Part shown: one piece after another, positions 1 through 9,324 of the stretch | Numbering within the stretch: position 1 is the stretch's first letter | Layout of the letters: each line of letters starts with the position of its first letter | NCBI RefSeq assembly: GCF_000350085.1 | Contig: NZ_CAUM01000095.1 | Span: 33,886 to 97,885, forward strand | DNA: 64,000 bases | Source of the DNA: Mesorhizobium metallidurans STM 2683 | Lineage (GTDB): Bacteria > Pseudomonadota > Alphaproteobacteria > Rhizobiales > Rhizobiaceae | Direction: 5' to 3' | Program-made: the position numbers and the translations under genes | The notes under the pieces: model-generated | The model's input: the letters and a program-made list of their open reading frames with translations, nothing else | Database searches by the model: none | Told to the model about the DNA's origin: nothing

Positions 1-3
1 CCG

Positions 4-456
4 CTAGGCGGAAATTCCACCGCTGCCAAGCGTTGCATTGACGGTAAATTGTGATCCCGGCGAAACTGACTTGGTTGTCCGCCAGTTTCTGCCGCCGGGC
101 TCGCGGATCAGCGCAACGAAGCCCAGCGCAGTTGCATCCGGCTCGACGGTAATGATTTTGGTAGCGGTCTTTCCCGGCGCGACTGACATCTGGTCGGATC
201 CGATGAGATCGCCTGCGAGCGCGGAGCCGGCATCCCCCTGCAGCGCGAAATAGTCGGCCGAATTGAATTTACCGGTGCTGCGCAGCCGCATCACGAGGAC
301 CGTCACAGGTCGATCGCCGCCACCCGGTCCCGGGTTCATGCCGGCAGCGCCGGTCAGGTTGACCGTGATCGCCGATGGCTTTGGCGGACCGCTCTGGCAA
401 GCCGTAAGCAACCCCGTCGCGCCCAGGGCAATGACGAATTCGCGTCGATCGATCAT
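4..456 (-). CDS. tssJ: Type VI secretion outer-membrane lipoprotein TssJ
   Basis: A 150-residue protein that should anchor the T6SS membrane complex (TssJLM) to the inner face of the outer membrane. The N-terminus has an arginine pair (residues 4-5), a hydrophobic stretch and a lipobox LLTAC with the lipidated cysteine at residue 20. The rest fits the small beta-sandwich TssJ/SciN/VasD family in length and in the 'ITVNLTGAAGMNP' opening strand. It follows tagH by 3 bases and is the last gene of the operon inside the window; tssK, tssL and tssM are not here and probably lie beyond the left edge. The family call rests on lipobox, size and context. Confidence 0.85.
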   Translation of the reverse strand: MIDRREFVIALGATGLLTACQSGPPKPSAITVNLTGAAGMNPGPGGGDRPVTVLVMRLRSTGKFNSADYFALQGDAGSALAGDLIGSDQMSVAPGKTATKIITVEPDATALGFVALIREPGGRNWRTTKSVSPGSQFTVNATLGSGGISA

Positions 457-459
457 GTC

Positions 460-1917
460 TCACTCCTCCTCATATGCGTCCCGAAAATCTGCGCCGATTT
501 CACCAAGGAAGCTCGATTCCGCGCTCTGGGCGATTTCACGATGGCGTTTCTGGTAGAGTTCCCACAGCTTGGCGCCGCGCCCGCCTGAAAGCAGGGTGCC
601 GATCGCGGAATTCGATTTCAGCTCTTCCTCGATCGCCGCCGGGTCAAACCGGTCAATCATCCGCCGCAAGGCGGTCTGCACACCGCGCCAGGCGCGCACG
701 TGATGTTGCGCGAGGTCGCGGACCGCGTCGGCGATTGCTGCTTCGCCGGCGAGAAATCCGGGGCTGCGCTCGGCGATAATGGTGACGATGGCGTCGTCGA
801 CCGTCGGCAGAAACTTGAGCGGATTGACCTCAGAGGCCCCGACCATCGTCTGGGCGACACGGGCGCTTCCCTTTTCCTCGGCTCGCTTGCGCAGAAGCTG
901 CATCAGGCCTTCCATCATCAGCCGGTATTCGCGACCGAACTTCTCCATTTCCGCGGCGGTATCGCGCCCTGGAAAATCGGCTTCCTCAATGCCCATGCCA
1001 CGCAGGAATGCCGTGCGAAGCGCCATGTCATTGAGCCTCGCCGCTGCCGGCCGGGCAGCTTTGGCAGCAGCGCCCGTTCTTGGCGGAGGAGGCGCCTCAG
1101 CCGGTTGCGCAGGCAGATCCCAGGGGTTGGCGGATTGCGGTCTTACGGCGGCGCGTTCACGTTGACCGGACGGGCCGGCGCCGTTTCTCAAATCAGGCGC
1201 AGCGGCCGGCCCGAAACCAAAATCGTCATCGAATTCGGATGACTTTCCTGGAACGGACTCGGTTGCACCGTTGCGGGAAGGCACCGGATCGAGGCTGAAT
1301 GGGTCCGCGGGGCCTGGCGCACCACGTGGTTCGGGATAGGCAGCGCCTTTCGGCGCCGGCGTTGATACCGGATCGAGGCTGAACGGGTCGTCGAAGGCAG
1401 GCGAACTGCGCTGGTTGGCACGCTCGAACGCTCCTGGAACTGGCTGCTCGAACGGGTTCGGCAGATCGGCAGGACGTGGCCGTCGCGGCTCTTCTTCGAC
1501 CGTGGCTGAAAAGAAATCATCGCGGCCGATGCTTACCGGCGCTCGTGACGCCGGCGACCGTTCCATGACCGATTGGTTGGCTGCTGGTGCTTGAGCGACC
1601 GGCATCCGCAGATCGACGCATACGATGTAATCGCCCAGCCTCAGCCGCATACCGTTTTGAAGACGGACCGACGCGCCAGCGCCGAGCGGGCTGTCGGAGT
1701 CGTTGATGAACAGCCCGCTGCTCGACGTGTCGGTAACGAAGTATCCATCTCGCCCGCCAGTGATCTTGCAATGGGCGCGCGAAACGAACATGTCGGGATC
1801 GTCGATCTGCCAGCCCGCGTCCGCGCTGCGGCCGATCACCAACTCACCCTCGTCCAGCCGGGTCTGCCTTACCGCCTGGGTACGTGGTCCTTGCTCCAGC
1901 GTCAGCAGCAGACTCAT
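460..1917 (-). CDS. tagH: T6SS FHA-domain protein TagH
   Basis: A 485-residue T6SS accessory protein. The N-terminal forkhead-associated domain (about residues 10-100) has the phosphothreonine-binding signature: an IGRS turn, SRAH and a late FIND loop. A proline-rich low-complexity linker follows (about 110-290), then a C-terminal helical domain of the type VI FHA family ending near the ELYQKRH segment. FHA proteins of this type sense Thr phosphorylation and promote T6SS assembly; no PpkA kinase or PppA phosphatase gene is visible here. I chose the ATG at 1917 because it overlaps the tssG stop codon (ATGA). A start 10 codons upstream is open but would lie inside tssG. Confidence 0.85.
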   Translation of the reverse strand: MSLLLTLEQGPRTQAVRQTRLDEGELVIGRSADAGWQIDDPDMFVSRAHCKITGGRDGYFVTDTSSSGLFINDSDSPLGAGASVRLQNGMRLRLGDYIVCVDLRMPVAQAPAANQSVMERSPASRAPVSIGRDDFFSATVEEEPRRPRPADLPNPFEQPVPGAFERANQRSSPAFDDPFSLDPVSTPAPKGAAYPEPRGAPGPADPFSLDPVPSRNGATESVPGKSSEFDDDFGFGPAAAPDLRNGAGPSGQRERAAVRPQSANPWDLPAQPAEAPPPPRTGAAAKAARPAAARLNDMALRTAFLRGMGIEEADFPGRDTAAEMEKFGREYRLMMEGLMQLLRKRAEEKGSARVAQTMVGASEVNPLKFLPTVDDAIVTIIAERSPGFLAGEAAIADAVRDLAQHHVRAWRGVQTALRRMIDRFDPAAIEEELKSNSAIGTLLSGGRGAKLWELYQKRHREIAQSAESSFLGEIGADFRDAYEEE

Positions 1918-2999
1918 GCCGCGACCCCCGCCGATTCCGGCCGCCATCCGACGATCGTCCGCAACCGCATGTCGTCAGCATCCCCCCTTTCGGCGGGCCG
2001 CGCAAGCCAAGTGGTCCGGCCGAGTTGTATCGCTCCGATACGCGGCGGCGGCACGGCGTCGCGCGCGAGCACGATCCGCAGATCGACGTCGAGCGATTCC
2101 CCGATCATGTCGCGAACGGCCTGCTTGAACACTTTCAGACGCTGACCGCCCGGCAGGAACGCCTTGAAGTCCTCATATCCGAGCGGGCCGACGCGGAGTT
2201 CGATCCGGCTTTGGCGGTTGAAGACGCGCGGGCCGATCGTCGCCCCGCGACCGAGCGTACCGTAGGCCTTGGCAAGGCGGGTCTGGAGCGAGGGTGGTAT
2301 GTTTATCCACGCGGCGACGAATTCCTTGATCTGGACCGGTACATTGAACGCTTCCGCTAAAAATAGCGTCAATCGCTCTGGGCCGTCGACCTGGCTGGCA
2401 AGCGAAGCGGCCTGACGAAGCTTCACCGTGTCGAGATCGGGATTGAGGGTGCCGGGCAGGCCGATCCCCGCCATGGCCTCAAGCATGGCGCGAACGCGGC
2501 CGCCGACCGCGCGTTCCACCTGTACCGCGGGGTGGGCATCCGCCCAGGCCCGATAGTACAGGGCGATCATGCGATGCTGAAGAATGTTGACGAAATCCAC
2601 GAAGGTCGTGTCGCTGGTCTGTTGCGCATCGGCGCCGGTGAACCAGCGCTGCGACAGGCGATCGAGCACCCAACGCGTCAGATGCAGCGGCAGGGGACCT
2701 TCCGGTCCCATCAGCCCGAGATTTGCAACCGTGACCCGGGTCGGCGCCCCGTCCTTCCCCGGCGTCTTGTCCTTCGTGTCGCGGAACTCAACCACGTCCT
2801 TGGCGGTAAAGCTGAGACGCACATGCTGCCCGAGCCTTGCCGGCTCACGATCCGGCTGGCCGGAATAGCCGAACAGACCGCCCCTCCGTTCGAGCCGACG
2901 CAACAGCTCGAAGAAGTCGAACGATTCAGACAGCCCTTCGGCCCGGTCCAGGTCGAATGTGTCTAGATCAGGTAGCGATTGCCGGGCGTCATCGGCCAT
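1914..2999 (-). CDS. tssG: T6SS baseplate protein TssG
   Basis: A 361-residue baseplate wedge component that binds TssF, TssE and TssK. It shows the family features: an N-terminal FFELLRRLE segment with the following GQPDREPARLG stretch, the central GLMGPEGPLPLHLT motif, and the C-terminal LGPLGYEDFKAFLPGG stretch. It overlaps the 3' end of tssF by 37 bases, so the two are probably translationally coupled, as is usual for tssF-tssG. Confidence 0.93.
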   Translation of the reverse strand: MADDARQSLPDLDTFDLDRAEGLSESFDFFELLRRLERRGGLFGYSGQPDREPARLGQHVRLSFTAKDVVEFRDTKDKTPGKDGAPTRVTVANLGLMGPEGPLPLHLTRWVLDRLSQRWFTGADAQQTSDTTFVDFVNILQHRMIALYYRAWADAHPAVQVERAVGGRVRAMLEAMAGIGLPGTLNPDLDTVKLRQAASLASQVDGPERLTLFLAEAFNVPVQIKEFVAAWINIPPSLQTRLAKAYGTLGRGATIGPRVFNRQSRIELRVGPLGYEDFKAFLPGGQRLKVFKQAVRDMIGESLDVDLRIVLARDAVPPPRIGAIQLGRTTWLARPAERGDADDMRLRTIVGWRPESAGVAA

Positions 3000-4837
3000 G
3001 GCACATCCTCCTGCTTCTGCAGCAGCCGCGTGCGGGTTCGCACAAAGCCGTTTATTCCGGCATGACGGCTAAACAGCCGCGCGAGCAAGGCCGAAAGCAG
3101 CAATGTGCTTTGCCCCGCTAGGACCGACTGGTCCACATGCAGCGTCACTTCCGTGCCCCGTCCGAAGCACATCGGTCCGTCGATCTGCAGCCGTTCGATG
3201 ACCGACCGCGAGTCGATGCGAACGATCGAATGCACATTGCGGGCGAGGCTCGGATCTCCCCGGTCGGCATAAAGATCGAGCAGCGCATGCAGCGGGTCCG
3301 TACCGCGACCTTCCTTGGCAAGGCTGAGAAAGTTGAGCGCGAGTTGCGCCACGAGACGCCAGGCGAGATTGTCGGCACGGGATTCGCCCTCGGCGCCCGC
3401 CGGCAGCGCGGCAGGGATGGCCGGCTGCGGTGAACGCAATGCGCCCAGGAGCCTGACCGTTTCTACCGGATCGCCTGTCTCCAGCGTCAAAGTGGGGTTG
3501 TCGTCGAGGATCGGCAGATCGCGGTTGGTGCAAAGCGCCATGATGTCGACTCGCTTCAGCGGACGGTTTGGCGGGCTTGCGAGCGGACGGGAGATCGACA
3601 GAAAGACGTCGTCCCCGGTGTATGAGGTGCGGGTCAGGCCGTCGCGCCGTTCATCCTCGGTGGCCCGGCGAGGGCGCCGTTCGGTGGAGTAGACCCAGCC
3701 GCTGCCGCGGTTTTGCCCGAGGCTGAACAGCTCTGGGATTTCGGCGTCGTTCCCCTCGGTGTCGGCGTCCTCGACGCGGGTGACCCGGTAGATCTCGAAG
3801 TCCCGCGCCCGCGTGCGGTCGGCATGCAGCACTTGCCGCGTCTTGCGGGGATCGAGTTCGATGACGTTGCACTCACGCTCGAAGAGGTTGATGATCGGCG
3901 TTGCGAACAGTTCGAAATCGGCCGGTGTCAGGTCGGCAAGCTCGGCCACCGGACGCCGGAACATGAAGATGATCTCGATCCCGGCGTCGCATTTGCGCAG
4001 GATGGGTTGCAGCCCTGAAATCCGCACATAGTGGAAGCGCTCGGGCATCATGAAATATTCGCGCAGCAGCCGGTACCCTTCGAATGTCGGACGGGTACGA
4101 GGCATCAGCGCCTCGTCGTCGCTGATGCCGACCATTTCGGGTTCCGGCAAAGGCGATAGCGGGTTGGTCTTGCCTTCCGCTCGTGCGCCAACAGTCGAGC
4201 AGGCACCGAAAATCGCGTCAAAAAGCAGCGGCGCCTTGGTACGCCCGGCAAAATAGAGATCAAGCCGGTCCAGCGCCAGTTCGTTGAGCCTGCCCTTTCC
4301 GGTTCGAGCCAGCATGATGCGGAGCGCCGTCTCACCGCCCACACCGCCGACCGGCGTTATGCCGGCCGCCGCCAGCGCGCTGCGATCCTGAAAATAGCCG
4401 ACCGAAGTGATGGCTATCGGCCACAGCGTCATTTCCTGCGCGGTGGTGAAAGTGCAGCGCGTCGACAGGCCGGGTTGCAGGCTGGAGACCAGCCGCGTGT
4501 TCCGCTTGATGACATGGCCGGCAATCATCGACTGGACCTGCTGGCCGGGTTTCAGCACTGCCATCGCCGTTGCCGGCGCCGGTGAAACCAGATCGGGATA
4601 GAGGACATCGAGCACGCTGCGTGAAAACCGCGAGCGTTCCGCATCGACCTTCAGCCGGGTGCGCGCGGCGAGGAAAGCGACGCCATCAAGCAACCGCTCG
4701 ACATACGGATCCGGACACGGGACCGTATCGAGCGAAAGATTGCGCGCCACAGCCGGATGCATGTCGGCAAATTCCGCCGCGAGTGCGCGGATATGGGTCA
4801 ACTCCTCCTCGTAATATTCTACGAAGACCCGATCCAT
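2963..4837 (-). CDS. tssF: T6SS baseplate protein TssF
   Basis: A 624-residue baseplate subunit. The start MDRVFVEYYEEELTHIR is the hallmark TssF N-terminus, followed by the AEFADMHPAVA motif and the PCPDPYVERLLDGVAFLAAR segment. Length agrees with the family (about 580-630). It forms the TssF2G wedge with the next gene product and docks the Hcp tube and sheath to the membrane complex. The ATG at 4837 lies one base after the tssE stop, so no other start is needed. Confidence 0.95.
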   Translation of the reverse strand: MDRVFVEYYEEELTHIRALAAEFADMHPAVARNLSLDTVPCPDPYVERLLDGVAFLAARTRLKVDAERSRFSRSVLDVLYPDLVSPAPATAMAVLKPGQQVQSMIAGHVIKRNTRLVSSLQPGLSTRCTFTTAQEMTLWPIAITSVGYFQDRSALAAAGITPVGGVGGETALRIMLARTGKGRLNELALDRLDLYFAGRTKAPLLFDAIFGACSTVGARAEGKTNPLSPLPEPEMVGISDDEALMPRTRPTFEGYRLLREYFMMPERFHYVRISGLQPILRKCDAGIEIIFMFRRPVAELADLTPADFELFATPIINLFERECNVIELDPRKTRQVLHADRTRARDFEIYRVTRVEDADTEGNDAEIPELFSLGQNRGSGWVYSTERRPRRATEDERRDGLTRTSYTGDDVFLSISRPLASPPNRPLKRVDIMALCTNRDLPILDDNPTLTLETGDPVETVRLLGALRSPQPAIPAALPAGAEGESRADNLAWRLVAQLALNFLSLAKEGRGTDPLHALLDLYADRGDPSLARNVHSIVRIDSRSVIERLQIDGPMCFGRGTEVTLHVDQSVLAGQSTLLLSALLARLFSRHAGINGFVRTRTRLLQKQEDVPWPMTPGNRYLI

Positions 4838-4838
4838 T

Positions 4839-5600
4839 TCAGGCTTCCCTAAATTCGGTCCGCGCCAAGCCGTTGTCGAGATTGATCGTGGTGCGCAGGC
4901 GCATGCGTTCCGGCGTCGGCGTCATGATCAGCACAGCGTCTATCTCGATCTTCAGACCCACGCTTTTATCGCCAAGGGACACCGTTACCTTTGTTGCGCT
5001 TTCCTTGAGACGTGGCTCGAATGTGGCGAGGATGGAACGGATCTCGCGCGCCAGGACCTCGCGATCAAAGTCGCGGGACGAACGGCCCGAAAACGAAGGC
5101 ACGCCGTAGTTGACCACACTTCGACGCACCTCCGGAAAATCGGCCAGCGATGGCGGATTGTCCGCGGCCTGTTCGTTTTCGAGATCGGAAAGAAGTGGAA
5201 CAGCCTCGAAGCGCTCGGTGTTGAACAAAGCCTCTATGTCGCGTCGCACGGCCTCCCTGAGCACACGGGCGGATACGACCACGCCGCGGCTTTCGATCTC
5301 CGCGCGATGTTGGGTTTGAAAGACCAGACGGTGCAGACGCTGCTTCTGATCGGATGTGAGTTCGGCGTCGGCGTCGATGAGCCGCGCGTTGCCAGTAATG
5401 AGGATGTCCAGCCGGTCCGCGCCAAGCTCGTCGTGCAAGACCTGGCGCAGTCCGTCTATTTCCGAGGTCACGCCCGGCAGGTCATTGACGAGGCGGTCCC
5501 AAAGAGAGGGCTGGACCGCTTCGCGTTTTGCTCGCGAACTGCCGGTAACCTGTAGCTTGTCCGCGCCGGGCCGCCGGGCCTCACTTGCCGACATAGACAT
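4839..5600 (-). CDS. tssE: T6SS baseplate protein TssE (gp25-like)
   Basis: A phage gp25-like baseplate subunit of about 253 residues, longer than the usual 140-170 because of an N-terminal extension (to about residue 100) ahead of the gp25 core. The core is recognised by VLREAVRRDIEALFNTERFE, SVVNYGVPSFSG and the following LAREIRSILATFEPRL. The reading frame is open upstream to 5627. The ATGs at 5600 and 5594 are likelier starts, and both still overlap the end of hcp. The extension could be a separate baseplate-binding region. Gene order hcp-tssE-tssF-tssG supports the call. Confidence 0.85.
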   Translation of the reverse strand: MSMSASEARRPGADKLQVTGSSRAKREAVQPSLWDRLVNDLPGVTSEIDGLRQVLHDELGADRLDILITGNARLIDADAELTSDQKQRLHRLVFQTQHRAEIESRGVVVSARVLREAVRRDIEALFNTERFEAVPLLSDLENEQAADNPPSLADFPEVRRSVVNYGVPSFSGRSSRDFDREVLAREIRSILATFEPRLKESATKVTVSLGDKSVGLKIEIDAVLIMTPTPERMRLRTTINLDNGLARTEFREA

Positions 5601-6042
5601 CCATTTCGATTTCGTCATCCTTGTCATAGACGAACTTGATCTTCTTGTAGGCGAAGCTGACCTCCTCTTGGATCAGGTCTTCCTCGTCCTCGGCCTGCGA
5701 CATGTCGTATTCCATGATCGAGGCGTCGGTCAGGGTGACGACCAGGTAGTCGCTGGTCTCGCCATCGATGGTCCGGCGGGCTGAGAACACAACTTCGTCC
5801 AGCGCCTTGTTGTCGAACAGCGCCTTTTTCAAATAAGGCGACGACTTGTCATAATGCTTGGTGAACTTGATCATGCCGAGGGACACACGACCGCGACGCG
5901 AGAGCGAATTCGGATCGTATGGCGCGACTATCTTGTAATCGACCCCGTGGACTTCGATTTCATCTTCGTGGCCGTCTCGAACGCTTGGGCCTTTGATATC
6001 CGGAACCTTTAGAAAGCCATCGATCTTCACTGTTGTGGGCAT
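5581..6042 (-). CDS. hcp: T6SS tube protein Hcp (TssD)
   Basis: A 153-residue Hcp family protein that stacks as hexameric rings to form the inner tube and is itself secreted. It carries the usual small beta-barrel pattern starting 'TTVKIDGFLKVPDIKGPS', a charged 'DGHEDEIEVHGVDYKI' stretch and the terminal 'YKKIKFVYDKDDEIE' strand. It sits between tssC and tssE. No vgrG or effector gene is visible in the window. Confidence 0.93.
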   Translation of the reverse strand: MPTTVKIDGFLKVPDIKGPSVRDGHEDEIEVHGVDYKIVAPYDPNSLSRRGRVSLGMIKFTKHYDKSSPYLKKALFDNKALDEVVFSARRTIDGETSDYLVVTLTDASIMEYDMSQAEDEEDLIQEEVSFAYKKIKFVYDKDDEIEMDVYVGK

Positions 6043-6090
6043 TGTCTTTCTCCACCGCTTTCAATCAAAACAGGATGACGTTGCTGCAAA

Positions 6091-7596
6091 TCAAGACTTC
6101 ACGGACGGTAGTTCCGACACCAGCCGGAGCGAGGCGTTGATGCCCTCCAGCTGATAATGCGGCCGCAGATAGAAGCGGGCATTGTAATAGCCCGGCCGCC
6201 CCTCCACGCTGTCCACCTGGACCTCCGCGGCGGCAAGCGGGCGCTTAGCGCGCGCTTTGTCGTCGGCGAAGGCCGGGTTGGCCAGCACGTAGCGGTTGAT
6301 CCACTCGGTCAGCCAGATCTGCATGTCCGAGCGCTCCTTGAACGACCCTATCTTGTCGCGCGCGATCGCCTTGAGGTAATGCGCGAACCGCGAGACCGGG
6401 AAAAGATAGGGCAGATTGGCGCTCAGCCGTTCATTCGACTGGGCGTCGGGGTCGACCAGCCGCCCGGCGCGTGTCTCGTCATCCTGCAGCGAATGCGCAC
6501 CGATGAAGGCTGCGAGATCGGTGTTTTTGCGGTGCAGGATCGGCATCAGGCCGAGCTTGGCCAGTTCCGCCTCGCGCCGGTCGTCGATGGCGACTTCCGT
6601 CGGGCACTTCATTGCGATCGATCCGTCATCGGTGGGGAAGCTGTGCACCGGCAGGTTTATCACCGTGCCGCCATTCTCGACGCCACGGATCTGCGTGCCC
6701 CAGCCATAGAGCTTGTGACTGCGGTTGATGTTGACGCCCATCGGGAAGGCGGCGTTCATCCAGACATATTTGTTGTGATCGGCCTGCACCTCTTCCTCGA
6801 AGGTGAAGCCCTTCACTGGAACCGTTTCGGAGCCATACGGCAGTCGCGCCAGCACCCGTGGCATGGTCAGGCCGATATAGCGCGCGTCCTCGCTCTCGCG
6901 CAGCGATTGCCACGAGGCATAGGCCGGATTGGAGACGATCATCTGCAGGTCCTGCGGGTTCGGCAGTTCCTGCCAGCTGTCCATGCGGAACAGGCGTGGC
7001 GAGGCGGCCGCGATTAACGGCGTATGCGCGGAGGCGCAGATGCCGGACATGTTGCGCAACAGGCCGACGTCGCGCGGATGGTTCGAGAATTCGTAGGCGC
7101 CGACCAGGCAGCCGATCGGCTCGCCACCAAGCATCGAATACTCGTCCGTATAGACTTTTTTGAAGATCGGGCTTTGATCCCACATCTGGCCTTCATAGTC
7201 TTCAAGCGTGTCGGCGAGCTGCTCCTTGGAAATGTTCATCACCCGGATCTTCAGCTTCTGATCCGTCTCGGTGTTGTTGACCAGATACCAAAGACCGCGC
7301 CATGTTCCTTCCATTTCGCGCACTTCGGGTGCGTGCAGGATCTCGTTGACCTGTGCCGACAGCATCTTGTCGATCCCGGCGATCAGCGACTTGATCGACT
7401 TGATCGCGTTGGACGAGATGGTCGTGGTGTCGGAACGGGACTGCGCAGCCAGCGCGAGATTGCGGACGAGCTGCTGCAGCTTCTCGCTGTCGTCCTTCTT
7501 GACCTTGAAATCCTTCTCGAGGAGCCCGCTGAATTCTCCAAGGTCGATGGCTTCCGCCTCAGCGGTGGCGGCTGCGGTTTTTTGCTGTTCGGCCAT
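6091..7596 (-). CDS. tssC: T6SS contractile sheath large subunit TssC
   Basis: A 501-residue sheath protein (VipB/ImpD family). Diagnostic segments include EMEGTWRGLWYLVNNTETD, GEPIGCLVGAYEFSNHP, and the C-terminal GYYNARFYLRPHYQLEGI, which is nearly invariant in TssC. With TssB it polymerises into the contractile sheath around the Hcp tube, and ClpV recycles it after firing. It starts 3 bases after tssB ends, in the standard tssB-tssC pair. Confidence 0.97.
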   Translation of the reverse strand: MAEQQKTAAATAEAEAIDLGEFSGLLEKDFKVKKDDSEKLQQLVRNLALAAQSRSDTTTISSNAIKSIKSLIAGIDKMLSAQVNEILHAPEVREMEGTWRGLWYLVNNTETDQKLKIRVMNISKEQLADTLEDYEGQMWDQSPIFKKVYTDEYSMLGGEPIGCLVGAYEFSNHPRDVGLLRNMSGICASAHTPLIAAASPRLFRMDSWQELPNPQDLQMIVSNPAYASWQSLRESEDARYIGLTMPRVLARLPYGSETVPVKGFTFEEEVQADHNKYVWMNAAFPMGVNINRSHKLYGWGTQIRGVENGGTVINLPVHSFPTDDGSIAMKCPTEVAIDDRREAELAKLGLMPILHRKNTDLAAFIGAHSLQDDETRAGRLVDPDAQSNERLSANLPYLFPVSRFAHYLKAIARDKIGSFKERSDMQIWLTEWINRYVLANPAFADDKARAKRPLAAAEVQVDSVEGRPGYYNARFYLRPHYQLEGINASLRLVSELPSVKS

Positions 7597-7599
7597 GAC

Positions 7600-8139
7600 T
7601 TACTCCTCAACCTTGTCGTCGTCGGATAGTGCCTGGTTGGCGATCTTGCCGAGAAGCGGCTCGTTGTTCAGAAGTTGCGCGATGCGCTTTTCGGCGTCGA
7701 CACGGCCATCCATGAAGCCGAGCAATTCCTCGAGCTGACGACGCATCTTGAGGATTTCGGCCAATTGCGGAACCTGCTCGGCAATCTTGTCCGGGGCGAA
7801 ATCGCCCATCTTGGTGAAGGTGAGGTCAAGGGCCAGTTCCTCGTCGCGCTCGGCACCCTCTGCCTGCGGCAGCGTGTTCTTCACCCGCGCCTTCACCCGG
7901 GGCCCAAGCGCTTCCATGAACTTGGGAAAGCGGTTCGCATCGGTTTCGACGAAGGAGCGGTCGAGCACCGACTTCATCGCTTCCTTGGTCTGTGAAGCGC
8001 CGGAAAGGTCGGCCATCACGCCCATGACAAATGGCAGTTCGATGGTTGTCGGGCTGCCGTAGGTTTCCACATCGTAGGCGATCTGCACCCGTGGCGCGCG
8101 ATTTCGTTCGATGACCTTCGCTTTGCTTTCGGCTGGCAT
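7600..8139 (-). CDS. tssB: T6SS contractile sheath small subunit TssB
   Basis: A 179-residue VipA/ImpC-family sheath subunit. The motifs RNRAPRVQIAYDVETYGS, LPFVMGVMADLSG and DRSFVETDANRFPKFMEALGP are typical of TssB. The C-terminal helix with the RRQLEELLGFMDGR segment fits the region that in other species interacts with TssC and ClpV. It lies 6 bases downstream of tssA. Confidence 0.97.
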   Translation of the reverse strand: MPAESKAKVIERNRAPRVQIAYDVETYGSPTTIELPFVMGVMADLSGASQTKEAMKSVLDRSFVETDANRFPKFMEALGPRVKARVKNTLPQAEGAERDEELALDLTFTKMGDFAPDKIAEQVPQLAEILKMRRQLEELLGFMDGRVDAEKRIAQLLNNEPLLGKIANQALSDDDKVEE

Positions 8140-8145
8140 GTGGTG

Positions 8146-9324
8146 CTACCTTTCATCCTTCTGAGCGGCCTTCTTGGCATCGGGAACGCCGGCCAGGAGC
8201 CGGAATTCCTTCAGTCCCGAAGGGGCGAGATCTTCCATCAGTTCAACAAAATCCATATGCACCATCCGGCGCACGCGCCGTGCCAGATGCGGGATCGGGC
8301 TCGACGGTTCGGTGCGGTCATAGAAGGCGACAACAAGGTCGAGGCATTTCACAACGTCGTCGCGCGAGGAAATCCGGTCGGGGAGCCCCGTGCTCGATTC
8401 CGCGTAACTTGCCATACCTGCCATAGCATCGGCACCATGACCGTTTCGAGCAGACGTTGCCGGATCTGCGGGCGAGGGAGGAGGCTTCGCCGCGCCGTTC
8501 GTTGCAGCATCGGCGGCCGAATTCCGCTCGAGGGTCGTCACCAAACGCTGCAGAAACCGCTTTAATTCCGGGGCGATGGCGCCGCCGCTGCCCTCAAGGT
8601 GGGCGTTGAGCGCCGTCTCGACCGCATCGAGAGCGGCGATCGCCGCCCGGGCGTCGGCGAGGAGCGATACCATCTCCGCATTGGCCTGATCCGCCTGTGC
8701 CGCGCATCCGGCGCGTACCCGGTTCAGAAGCTGACTGTGGGCGCTCGCCAGCGCCGCCTTTTCAGCCGCATTCAACCCCGAAGCGGCTTCCTGGAGCATG
8801 ACACGCTCGTCGAGCGCGCCTTTTTCGAGATCGCGTCCGGTGATCGGTCCGATCGCGCGCGGCGCGAGGAACGTCCTTAGCCGCAGGTCAGCCAGCAGTC
8901 CGTCCTGGCCATTCTGGAGGTCTGCGAGGGCATTGAGACGGCGCAAGGCCGCATCGCGTGGCGCAGCGTTCGGGCGCAACGCCGGATGGATGGTTTCCCA
9001 ATATTGGTCGAAGCTCTTCGCAATCAGGGTCAGGCCCTGCGCGAATCCGGCTAGGCCCTCTTCATTGGCCAGCGCGCGCGCGATAAGGACAAGCAAGCGC
9101 AGGTCCCGGCCATGCGCGCGCAGTTCCTCTACCTTGCCGAGAACGGCGGGCCAGTCGACCGGAATGGTGCTTTGCGAGGCGGGCTTGTTGTTGCCGTCAT
9201 GGACGACCTTGACCTGGGGCTCGGTGAGCCGCTCCAGTTCGTGGAAAGCTGGATCGTTGCGCAAATCCTCCCCTGACGGATTTTCACCATCGAGAGGAGC
9301 AAGCCAGAGTGCGAGATCAATCAC
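8146..9324 (-). CDS. tssA: T6SS cap/priming protein TssA
   Basis: A TssA protein of about 392 residues, needed to start and cap the growing tube-sheath. The conserved ImpA N-terminal domain is obvious: IDLALWLAPLDGENPSGEDL and RDLRLLVLIARALANEEGL, followed by the GLTLIAKSFDQYWE segment. The C-terminus is helical and ends in a basic tail. The frame is open to 9375, but family members begin right at the 'xIDL' sequence. I therefore prefer the GTG at 9324, which is preceded by a G-rich stretch. It is the first gene of the minus-strand T6SS operon. Confidence 0.88.
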   Translation of the reverse strand: MIDLALWLAPLDGENPSGEDLRNDPAFHELERLTEPQVKVVHDGNNKPASQSTIPVDWPAVLGKVEELRAHGRDLRLLVLIARALANEEGLAGFAQGLTLIAKSFDQYWETIHPALRPNAAPRDAALRRLNALADLQNGQDGLLADLRLRTFLAPRAIGPITGRDLEKGALDERVMLQEAASGLNAAEKAALASAHSQLLNRVRAGCAAQADQANAEMVSLLADARAAIAALDAVETALNAHLEGSGGAIAPELKRFLQRLVTTLERNSAADAATNGAAKPPPSPADPATSARNGHGADAMAGMASYAESSTGLPDRISSRDDVVKCLDLVVAFYDRTEPSSPIPHLARRVRRMVHMDFVELMEDLAPSGLKEFRLLAGVPDAKKAAQKDER